This document shows, piece by piece, positions 27,301-39,300 of a DNA stretch of 50,751 nt. Under the pieces are notes generated by a model, which saw only the letters and a program-made list of their open reading frames with translations, did no database searches and was not told where the DNA came from. Origin of the DNA: Reticulitermes lucifugus. Taxonomy: Eukaryota > Arthropoda > Insecta > Blattodea > Rhinotermitidae. Location of the stretch: the NCBI GenBank assembly GCA_026260175.1, contig JAKCWW010003094.1:1-50751 (forward strand). The letters run 5' to 3'. Both the position numbers and the translations under genes were made by a program. The stretch's first letter is position 1. Each line of letters opens with the position of its first letter.

Positions 27301-30300
27301 GGCACTTGTTTATAGGACTGAAAGTAAAAGACACAGCCAAAATTATAGTAGCTGTGACAAATGGCAAAATACTCTTGAATGGACATGAATTAAATTGAAC
27401 ATGTTAAAAATATTAACAACAGAATCCATATTGGACAAAATTGTGAAATGTAAAAACAGTTGGATTCAGCATGTAAACAGATGCAGAGAAATGGACTTAA
27501 CAAAAGTTGAAAAGTTACAAACTGTTTGGATCCAGAAACTGACCTTTTATGACTTGGTGGGTGTTGGTGGTTCTGTTGGGGATGTAGCTATGGTTACATT
27601 TGTGTCGTGTTCAGACCCAAGTTACAGCCAATGTTATATTCTGTTGGGGCCCTAGCTACAGTCACAGTCATATCCTCTTCTTGTCTTAGCTACAGCCAAC
27701 GTTATATTCTGTTGGGGCCCTAGCTACAGCCCGTGTGATATTCTGTTGGGGCCCTAGTCATATTCTGTTGGGGCCCTAGCTACAGCCAATGTCATTCTGG
27801 TGGGGTCCTAGCTACAGCCAATATTATATTCTATTGGGGCCCTAGCTACAGCCAGTGTTATATTCTGGTGGGGTCCTAGCTGCAGTCATTATATTCTGTT
27901 TGGGCCCTAGCTACAGCCAGTCTTATATTCTGTTGGCATCCTAGCTACAGTCACATTCCTATCCTGTTCAGGCCCTAGCTACAACCAGTGTCATATTCTT
28001 TTGGAGCCCTAGCTACAGTCAGTGTCATTATGTTGGGGCCCAAGGTACAGCCACTGTCATATTCTGCTGGTGTCCTAGGTGGATCCACTATCTTACTGTT
28101 TGGGACATAGCTACAGCCAGTGTCATTCTGTTGGGGCCTTAGCTGTATCACTGCCATTCTGTTGGGGCCCTAAGTATACCCAGTGTCTTATTTTGCCTGG
28201 GCCATTGTCAGGCCACTGTCATTCTGGTGGGTCTCTAGGTACATGTACTCTCATTCTTGTCCATGTAGGGTCTCACCTGTAGCTGCTGTTGTACAATTTT
28301 CCAAAGTGTTGGCATTTTCACTGCCTCTTATTTATTTCTTTGGACTGTGGAGGTAGGTTTACTACAGAAAGGTCGAGCTGTTCCTGGACTTTCGGTATGA
28401 GTTTGTGTTAAATATGGTGCAATGTCCCTTTCTTACTTTCTATGACCTGAAACATCAGTGTTTGTGAAAAAAAATTATACAAATTAAACAGAGTTGTAAA
28501 AAAATTTGGAATGAATTCATGTATTGGTTGAATGTTGTCAAAATTGCTAGTAGTGTATGTAATTTAATTATTTGTTTGTGTCAAGTGTGAAATTTATTTG
28601 TTTGTAGTTTGTCTAATGGTTCTGTCAGCAGCTGAGACTAATAACATTGAATGGCAGAATGATACTGAATAATGAATTGGAGAGGATGTGCAGTGGAATG
28701 GTTGTGGCCTCATTTGATGTAATATTTTGGCATTTGGCTTGAGGGATTAAGGGAAACCACGAAAATCCTCAGTGAGGATAGTTGGTACTCTAGCCACCAT
28801 TTGAGCTGGGCACCTTGTGAATAATAGAAGTTGTAAGCCTGTCCATGGGAACAAATGCTGAGTGGGATACAAATTGTGCATGCATGGGATTAAAGCCAGA
28901 TTTGTTGTAAACTGTGTTTCTGCTATTAATACAAAGTTTTTAGACATATTGTTTGTTCAAAATACATTTAAGAGTAATGTATTCTTTTATAATAACCTTG
29001 TGTGCTACAATTTGACTCGGTTTTTGACCTGAATTCTACACTCAGAATCACATCTTGTCTTATATAAGCCACATTTTGTGGATGTTGATAGAAATGTGAA
29101 GATTTACTTAATTTGAAGTGTCTGGGGTTTTAGGTATTTGTCTCTGGTTGCTGGACTGACAAGTGAAGCGGACTATGTGTTTATCCCTGAGTGGCCACCA
29201 GAAAGAGGCTGGCCCGCTAAACTATGCAGGAAACTGCAGCAGGCAAGGACTTTTTAGACACAAGGCCTGTGTATCAAACCATGTGTTTGCTGATGTATGT
29301 AAAGAGTTCAGTATGTGAGGAACAGTGATCTGCAGTCAGCATTTTCTTTTTATTTCTTTGACTAAAAATCATTGACCCAATCATGATAAGCATGCAGGTG
29401 GTAACATTTCAATTCTAATGGGTTCTGAGATTGATATATTACAATTAAAGAGTACTGGGTTTTGAATATTACAAGGGTTTGTGAATGTTGTCCATCTTCA
29501 GGTGAATAGGTGAAAGAGTTAATTTCAGTCACTGAATTAGTGGCTGAGTGGCAGAGTAGCTCCTTCTAATGCACCCAACTCAGTAGGTTCCTCCCTACCA
29601 TTGCCAGCTGAGGATGTGAACGTATCCATTTTCTCAAACTGTTGTGTTTGGAATATCAGATGATGGGCAAAGTCCAGAAACCTAATAATGCTAAGGTGAT
29701 GACAATGCAGGCAATAAGCATGAAACAAGAATGACATCCATGGACTATTTAGTTTTATTCTGGCCTCCTGCAGGCTGGTAGCAGGTTTCAGAATTCATTT
29801 GGGCTTATTATGATAGAAATTGGCAAAACCCTAAAAAAAAAACACTCATTACAGTATGTACTGTATGCCAGCAAATTTTCTGTCAAGAGTGCCGTCTTCT
29901 GGGTGTTGTTTCCTGCTGTGACAGGTCTTCAGTTTCCTTGTACCCATGGTTGATGACCTAGTTTTGAAGACACATGACACATGTGTGCATTGTTAGGTGT
30001 ACATTGCACAAACTGGCCATTCATTAAGACCAGGGTCAAGGAGCGCTGCCTGTGTATCTGTCTGGAACGTCCAAAGAAGTCTACCACGGTAACATGGCAC
30101 CATCCTGGGAAACATAGCCAACTCCAGAACACCAATATTGTCCCCTCGCTGCATCATATCCAGCTCCAGAACATTACTATCCTCCCATCACTGCATTATA
30201 TCCAACTCCTGAGCACCAGTATGCTCTCCTCACCACATCATATCAAACTCAGAACACCAGTGTCTTCTCCTAACTGCATCATGTCCAACTCCTGGTCACC

Positions 30301-33300
30301 AGGATCCTCTCCTCACCACATCATATCCAACTCCAGACAACCATTATCCTCTCCTCACTGCATCATATCCAACTCCAGAATACCAGTATCCTTCCCTCAC
30401 TGCATCATGTCCAACTCCTGAGCACCAGTATCCTCTCCTCACCGCATCATATCCAACTCCTGAGCACCTGTATCCTCTCCTCACTGCATTGTATCCAACT
30501 CCAGCACACCAGTATTGCCCCCTCACCATATCATATCCAACTCCGGAACACCGGTATCCTTTTGTAACTACATCACATCTAACTCCAGAACACCACTATT
30601 GCCCCATCACCACATCATATCCAACTCCAGAACACTAGTATCCTCTCCTAACTACATCATATCCAACTCCAAACACCAGTATCTTCTCACCGCATCATAT
30701 CCAACTCCAGAACACCAGTATCTTCTCCTCACCACATCATATACCAACTCCAGAACACCTGTATCACCCCCTCACCGCATCATATCTAACTCCAGAACAC
30801 CAGTATCCTCTCCTCACATCATATCCAACACCAGAACAGCAGTATCATCCACTCACCGCATCAACTTCAGAACACCTGTATCCTTTCCTCACCACATTGT
30901 ATCCAACTCTTAGAACACCAGTATCCTCTCCTCACCACATCATAACTTAGTGCTGAGGTAGGTTTTAACTGGCTGCTAAGACATTTACGAATTTCTTCCC
31001 TATTGCTGTCACAATTATTTCTTGGGAATGAGGTGTGTTCTATTGTTGTCAGGTGTGAAATAAATTACCAACAGACTCTCCAACCTTTTCCTGAGCTGAT
31101 GAAGCAGTAGTTCTAATTTTTTCTACCATTTCCTAAGAGTACATAATGTAAATCATTATTTGTTGTGACAGATTTCTGAAGTCTAGCCTTTTATGAAATG
31201 ACCTTGTTCTGAGTTGTGTCAGTGTAGTGACTGTCTCCAGTTAGATAAAACACATGTGAGATCTATATTAATATTTTCAATTTGATATTTAGTGTAACAG
31301 TCTTAAGTACACTGTTCAACTTAGAAACATAAAAGTGCGGTCGTGTGGTGTGTTGTGCCATATAGTCTACAGAGACAAATCCTGTTCAGGACGTCAGGTC
31401 TAGCGGAAGGATACACAATGTGGCTTTATATTGTTCCACTAGGCTTGATCTCTGGATTGGAATTTACCACTGGTAGGGCTGGTAGGTATGTACCAGCATT
31501 TTAGAAGAACCTGCTACCTGCGTCTTCAGTTTAGAACAATTTTTCTGACTGGGAGGGGGAATGGGAGGGAAACAATACTGTTTTCAGGGCACTGGTTCGC
31601 ATAGTGCCCTCATTCCAACTCCTCTCCTTCCCTATTCTGATAGTCATTGTATGGCCTTGTATTCCTGAGAAAGTGGGTATAAATCAAGCATGATATTCCT
31701 GTAAAAAGTAATGGAGTAGGTAGAGGTTAATGGTAATCATAACAGTGATAGCCTCTTCGTATACAGTATATACTGTATATGAGTACTTATATTATTATTG
31801 CATTACTGATATTAACATAGAAGTAATTAATATTCCTTTTTAGCTATGTAAATAGGAAAGGAATTATAAACAGCTTAAATTCACCTACATTAAATGCTGT
31901 ATTAGATGGTTTGAGGAAGCTAATTGTGCTGGTGGTAGCTGTGTTAGAGATGGAGGAGTGGGAGGGGCAGCTGGATTAGATGGTTGTGAGTTAGGCGATG
32001 GCTATAGTAGCTGTGCTAGAGTTACAGTAGGGAGAGTTGGTAATGTAGCACTTTCTTTAATTTCTTCAGCATTATTGTGAATTGTATGTAGAGTGCTTTT
32101 CACAAATTTTAGCAATGCATTCACCTTTTTTCAAGCTGATTTATTATAATTTCTTTTCAATACAGTTTGCCTTTTGCTGTTTTTATTGGTGTTATACTAG
32201 GAAATGTAGAGTTATGTTTTTCACTTATTTGATAAGAAAAAAAGAAAGAAAGGCAAATAAGCACACCACAGAATGTCAGTCTGAACTAAACAGCGATTGC
32301 ATGGTGACTGGTGCAGTTAGTGAGCACATTGGCTCCCAGCCTTTGTTCTATGCCTTTGAGGTTTGTATAACCTCAGAAGCACCCTTGTGCGCAGCCAGCC
32401 AAAGGATGTTAAACCGAAAATGGGAGGGTGTTAAAACAGAAAGGTGTATAACAAACAGGCATAAAACAGGGGCTACCTCTATTATGTATCATTTTGCTCC
32501 ACTTGGCTCACATAGACCTAGAAGATGTGGGCAGCAGTTTCCTTTAAAATATTACCGGTCTACTTGCCAGACTACACTGCATCACATCCCACAAAACTGC
32601 TAACTTATATTCACCACTGTGAGAACCTCAGATCTGTTAACTTTATCTGTGTGTAATGTGTAATTTTTTAATTTTTGTAATTATGAATTATTGTTTACTG
32701 TTGTTCATTAGTTGCACTATTCAGTAAAAAAGTTTTATACATTGAAGACTGTAGTAAATTTTGAGAAACAACTACATACAGAATTTTGGTGAGGAAGCCA
32801 CACCAAAAGCTCTCATTTATGTAACTTTGAAGTTTCAAAAGTTTCCGTTTTTGTGAGTGCATATGAAAAGATGGGTATGAAACCTTAACATCTGTATTGC
32901 ACAACCTACCATGTGATCGTGTCCCCAGGATGTCTCAAAATGTTGTGCATATTATACCTGTCAGAGGGTGACTTTTAACACTTGCACTGAAAATGATGAT
33001 TGCAGTGTTACTGAAACACCAGTTGTGTGTAGGCAAGTCTCTTAAGTTTTATCCAAGTGGTATTTATGCTTCAGATTATGGTTTCTGGTGTTACAAATAG
33101 TTCAAAAAAAGGAGTCCTGCCTCTTTAGCATGTGTGCTTTTCCACACATGCAAACATGCTTCTAAAATTGTGACATTTGTCAAAATAATTGAATTTAAAA
33201 ATGCATATTGTGATCATATATTTCCAAACATATGGTTTAATACACTGTATAGCGTATTACATTTATGTTTATAATAGCATAAATTTCCTTCGGTTTGTTT

Positions 33301-36300
33301 ATAATTCATGTGTTGTTGGCTGTATTTTTATTTTCACTGTCTGAGATCACCGTTTTGGCTGGGGACATAAGTCGTGCTGTGTATCAGCTGTTCGACAGCA
33401 GTGGCATCATTCAGGGTCAGTTTTGTGCATGTATGAGTGCTTGTCTTTGTTGCATGTGTTTGGTTTCATTTGCTTGTCTTGAAAGTAGGAAGCAATAATT
33501 AACTGTGCTTAACTTCATTGCTTTTGCTTTGTATGCTTTGGGTTTTAAACTTTTGAATTTGTGTTATGGTTTATTGCTGTGAGTAAATGGTTTCTTCTTA
33601 TACATTGTAACATTGTTACAGGTATTAGTTATTTTTCTGTTTGTGTTTCACATAATTCATCAGCTTGAATGCACATTTGAGCATGGCCTATTTCTGATGT
33701 GGTTGACAACACTGTGATGAAATGTGCATTTAAGTTGCAGACTGCAAATTAATCAGCATGTGTAACAGCATTATTAATCAAACTTGCATTGAAGTAGGTA
33801 AGAAATTTGTCATTAAAACTCTGCATTTCCTACGTTTGAGTTGCTGTGATTCAATAAACTTTCCAGATTGTGTCACATTAACATCACATTTTCTACCCAA
33901 AATCACTTTGCTAAAGAACCCATGAATTTTGATAGGCTCCTGAATCACCCTATACAAATGGTTGCTAAGTATGTGTTATTAATTTTGCTGCGTTTACTTT
34001 GAATATTTCCTTTCCATCGTGACAAAGTAGTGGTACGTAAGATGACTTTCAGATTCCACAAATACATAGGTTGCACAACATTACTGTTTTGTTTTAAGTG
34101 AGCATTACACACAAATGCAACACATTTGACTATAATGCAACAAAAGTGGTCTTATTTATTTGGTGTTCAGAGGTTTAAGTAACCAGTAGTTTTTTTTTGT
34201 TTCTGTTTATAGACACTATAGAGCCAGGCTGTACTTTTTAACAGGCTTCATTTTCACCCAGCTGGGTTTACCAGTTGAGCTGTCTAGGAAAATTCTTTTT
34301 ATTACAATGAAACAGTTTTGTGTGAAAGTCTTGGTTAAGTGGGTACCACAGTGAGTTACAAAGTTGTGTTAACAAATATACTGCCTGTATCAGTAACACT
34401 GGCCTACCATTTGATGTATCTTGTTGTGTTATTTTTGTTACCTATTTACTGTTCCTTAGAACCGTGAAAAAATGAGCAAGTTGATTGTTGTGGTGGTTTT
34501 AAGGATTGGCTTAGGCTGTTACTATAATCACTTTTTGATGTTAATAGTATTGTTGAGTTGTTAATTGCTGTCTTTATTTTTGTTCTCCTTTTGCTGACCA
34601 TGTTCCTTGGCTGGATGAAATAGGAGCGTTCAACAGGACAGCGGCTGAATATCATAATTGTTGCTGAGGGCGCCATTGACCAGGATGGAGAACCTATTAC
34701 TGCGGAGAAAGTGAGACAAGTTGTAGTGGAAAACCTGCAGCAGGACACAAGAATAACAGTACTGGGGCACGTACAGAGAGGAGGCAATCCATCTGCTTTT
34801 GATAGAGTTCTGGTATGTATCATGGATATAACTATGATATTAAACAGATGACTTAGAGAAGCACAGTGTTTCTCTGAAAACTGGGCTGCATCAGGCCAAT
34901 GTGTGTCGTGCAGTGATGGAGGCAAATAGTCTTAGTTACATCACAGTACTGTTCAGTATTGACAGATGCCCAAGAAGACTTCATTGCATACAGTTGGTAT
35001 GGTAAATCTGACTCTTGTGAACCTTCCCTTCGATGCATATTGTGGTGTTATGGGTTGTGACCCTGGATAGTCCTGTGGGTAGATACCATAATTTCAGAGG
35101 AATGTGCTGTTCTGTGTGCAGGGTTGAAGTGACAATGGAGGCACTACAGTGTTAACGCTTCAACGTGGGAGCATTTAAACCACAGTCCATAGCATGATGT
35201 GTGAGCAGTATTTAAGGGCATTTAAATTTTACCTGTGTGTTGTGAGTATACTCGACACTCCGTGACATATGATGCGTGCGGCACACGTGTGTACTTGACC
35301 CTGCACCGGAGGGTAAACACTAACCAGTGTGAGAACTTGTACTTAAACTTTTCAGTGCATGTTGTTAGCACTGTAAAGATAATGTGAAGCTCATGAACTC
35401 TTGAGTTGACATTTATAGACACTGCATCATCAGTTTATTGTGATCATTTGCCTGTTTTGGCACTGTTAACTGTTGACTGGAATAAGAGTCAATAAGTCTG
35501 ATTGATGAGTTTTTTAGGCTTTCACAGTGGTGCAGTTGAAGTCTGTTCTTCTGGGATGTGGCACAGGATGACTGGGTGATTAGTGCCTGACAGTTTGAGC
35601 TAGCTTGCTGATCTTCTCTTGAAGGGTAAAAATGTCCATGAAAATGGACATGAACTTTTTGACCCTTGAAGATGAGACTATCATCCTGTCTTGAATCATC
35701 AGACACCAATCACCCAATTATATGGTGCTACATCCCGGAAGAACAGAGACCTGATGGATGAAGTTTAATGAACTGGCTTGGTGTGGTATGTGTTGTTATC
35801 AGGTTGGTACTATTCTTCCAATAATACACCTTGCAAACTTCCACTCAATTTTATTGTATCAAACAACCATACAGGGTCTGCTATGATGGAGAGTGTGACT
35901 GTTCTTTGAGATGCTGGTCCACATGTGCATGCTGAGCATGACTAGCTGTGACGGAGTGCAGAGCCAACTGAGGTGTCAACAGTGTAGCGGCGTTGTCTCA
36001 GTGAGTGTTAGCTGAAGGTCTGAATGCTGAGTGTTTTACCAGGCTCTGTGCTAGTACCTTGAGTTCAGCCAGACTTGCAGCTGCTAGTTTTCCACGACAG
36101 AGTGTGTTGCTATACTGCTGCTGCTGTTGGTTGAAAGTGGATTGCTGTAGTGCTGCCCGATGTAGCAACTGAATTGTTTTACTGCTGGGAAGTGACTGAT
36201 TGTGCTCATGATGCCACACCTTTAATTCAGTGCGACCACTTGACTGCCTGCTCTGTGATTGGTGAGCAAGCGAAGCATGTTACAGCAGTGGGGAGAATAA

Positions 36301-39300
36301 CTACCAGTGCTGTTTGCGGTGCCAGGCCTGAAAGGGGCTGTTCAAAAGTTGGAGGTGCTGCTCTGGTTTGTGAGTGCTGGTAAGACATACTGCTGGAGTT
36401 GGATCACTTAAAAGCGTCGTTTGCAGAGTATGGTGGGAAGTTCCTACATTTGTTAAAGGACTGTTATTTAAGCAGGAGTAAAACTGGTGTGTTCATTTGG
36501 CAGGGATGTAGGATGGGTGCAGAGGCTGTGATGGCACTCATGGAAGCCACACCAGAAACAGAATCCTGTGTGGTTTCACTGGATGGCAACCAGGCCGTAA
36601 GGTTGCCTCTGATGGAGTGTGTGGAGAAAACAAAAGCAGTCACAAAAGCCATGGCCAGTAAAGACTGGGAAAATGCTGTACAGCTACGTGGAAAGTAAGT
36701 GTTATATTGGAACTGCTCTGAATTACAGAGTTTTTGTAATATCACACCCTTGTTTAGCCGTAAAAGGAATCGAGAAGTGACAGTGTATGACATTTGGAGT
36801 TTTCAGAACAGTGAAAAATTAGTTTGTGATCATCTGTCTTACGACACCTTGTAGTATAGTTAAGTGGTTAGCCATGTTTTGTGGAACATGCTGTCTGTGA
36901 AGGAGAAGGTTTTATGTTTGTCTGAAATCTTCCTGTGCACCTACCATACTGGGGATGACTACAATACAAATATGCACCACCATGGAAATCTCATATCTTG
37001 TAAACTGTTACACGTGTCACTTCTGTTTAATGTAGAAGTACTACCCTGAAGATGGGGACAGTGCATTTCTTAGAACCCAATTACATGATGTCAAATGCCA
37101 TAAAACTGCAGTATGAATGTAACTTATTTTTGCTATGTTTGCAGGAGTTTTGTGCGTAATTTGGAGACATACAAAATGCTTACAAGGCTGAAACCTCCCA
37201 AACCTGTAATTGAAGATGTAAATCATCCATCTGTAAGTTCATTTCACTGTTACATTTTTGTGTATTAGCTGTTATGATTTGGGTGCCGCATGTCATCCAA
37301 AGTTGTCACTCAAGAACGTGCAGAGTAATGGTGACCATATAATTCTTGTCACTTTCAGAGCAAGCTGGCATTTAATTATGGCAGAGTAGGGTCAGAGTGT
37401 ATCTCTTATTGATTTATATTGAGTAAATAACTCTTATTGCATGGAACTTAAAATAATGCATTTCACTGTGCCAATAACAAATTTAAGCCAAGACCCACAC
37501 AGATAATATTTTGATGTATGTTGAAAGTATTTACCAGAACGTGATGAGAAAATCATGTAATTGCCTGTACAAACAAAACTTGTGTGTTTTGGTATGTGAG
37601 CCAATGAAAATTATATTTCTGATATCTGAGATGGCCACATGTTTGGCAGGTCTGCAGCATGGAACCTCACCAGATATTTCTTTACATCTGTGTCATACGA
37701 AGGTTGTACTGAAACTAGTGAGCAATGTTGCATTACGAGTAAACCCTTAGCAACATAGGAAAGTGTGTTGTGTGACAGGTAGCTCCATCTGTTGTCGCAC
37801 CCTTGAGTGAGAAATGGTGCCAGTTGCTTTCGTGACGTAAGCATACGGGTCGTGAGAAAATGGCCGACAGTGATGTATAGTTTCGACAACCTGCTGTGAT
37901 TGAATTTCTCGTTAAGGAGAAACTCCCGCAGCAGAGATTCACCGCAGACTTCAGCATGTGTACGGCGATGTCTTCATGGGTGCCAGTAGTGTCAGACGGT
38001 GGGTGAAACATTTTAAAGACGGGAACACAGACATCTCAGATTAGCCCCGTAGCTGTCACCCTCAAACGGCCTCTACTGAACACAACAAAGAAAGGGTTGA
38101 TGCGCTCATCAGAGATGATAGATGTGTGACGGTGAGAGCAATAGCAGCAGAGCTCGGAATAGGATACAGTGCAGTTTAGGAGATGGTGGAAAGTTTGGGA
38201 TACCGGAAAATTTGTGCCCGTTGGGTCCCCCATTTAGTGACTGAAGATCATAAACTTCAGCGCAAAAACACCTCGTCACAGTTGGTTTCACCACTTCGAA
38301 CTGGAAACCAAACATCAGGGCCTGGAATGGCGTTATCCCACTTCACCTAGGAAAAAGAAGCTGAAGAGAGTGCCCTCAGCCTCAGAGATTATGGGAACGG
38401 TGTTTTGGGATGTGGAGGGGTGCATTCTCATGGAATTTTTGCCACCTGGGGAAACCATAAATGCTGCTCATTACATTGAGACACTAAAGAAGTTCCGTCA
38501 TGCATTACGTGACAAACGTCCTGGAAAGAACATCATCCTGCATCATGACAACGCACGGCCCCACACTACTCGTTTAACCTCGGAGGAAATTCAGCGATTC
38601 GGATGGGAAGTTCTCCCCCATCCCCCTTACATTCCGGACCTGACCCCCTCATTACCACCTTTTTGGATTCGTAAAAGACCAGATGTGAGGCCACCATTAC
38701 AAGAGCAATGAAGACATCAAGCAAGCTGCACATCAGTGTATTTGGGCGGCCGGAATGGAGTTCTTTCAGAAGGGGATCTTCAAACGTCCGGAGTGATGGG
38801 AAAAATGCATCAAAAGAAATGGAGATTTTGTAGAAAATTAAATAAAGTATGTAGATTTCAGTGTTACACTTCATTCTCTTTTTATTACATTACTAATTTG
38901 TAAAAAAAATGGTTGCTCATTATTTTCAGTACAACCCTCGTGTGTGCAGTTCTTGTTAATTATGATCACCTACATTGTGTGTACAGTGGCAGGCTGCAAC
39001 ACGTTAACAAGTACTACACTGATTGTGTTATGCAGTAAAATGATCAGATGGTCAGGAACAGTTCACTCACAGAAAAATTCACTGTGTAAGGATTCTGTTT
39101 TTCTTCCCTTTCCAAAATGTCAGACGCATTTGAAAGTTCCTTTTGTTAGGTATTTATACTTGCTTTTTCTCCCATTAATAATTGAAGTAATGAGTGTTTC
39201 AGATTTCTTTCACCTGTGTGTGGAATTTTGTAAATTGTTATGTAAGGATGTTATTGAATAAATCCATATTTAATTTTCCCTAGTTTAGAATTTAATTTTA

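Noticed and set aside
29460..29520. Another hammerhead core (CTGAAGATGG on the minus strand)
   Set aside because: No GAAA core or closing stem follows within a reasonable distance.
30344..30913. Overlapping long open frames on both strands (up to 146 codons)
   Set aside because: They are produced by the 42-bp minisatellite whose unit is a multiple of three; no start context or splice sites.
27610..30950. Regularly spaced repeats resembling a CRISPR array
   Set aside because: Repeats are head-to-tail without unique spacers, and the window is animal DNA with spliced genes.
32082..32603. 173-codon open frame
   Set aside because: First third is hydrophobic low-complexity, no domain recognised, and no splice or promoter evidence; likely repeat-derived or chance.
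18976..34623. A third version of exon 5
   Set aside because: I searched the frames for the SEADYVF.PE pattern between exons 4 and 6 and saw only the two copies.
35222..35709. Two antisense frames of 66 and 98 codons
   Set aside because: The second overlaps the foldback element at 35545-35744; neither has a recognised domain.
36150..36383. 77-codon frame just upstream of PFK exon 7
   Set aside because: Not in a spliceable phase with exon 6 or 7 and no homology recognised; normal exon 6-7 joining needs no insert.
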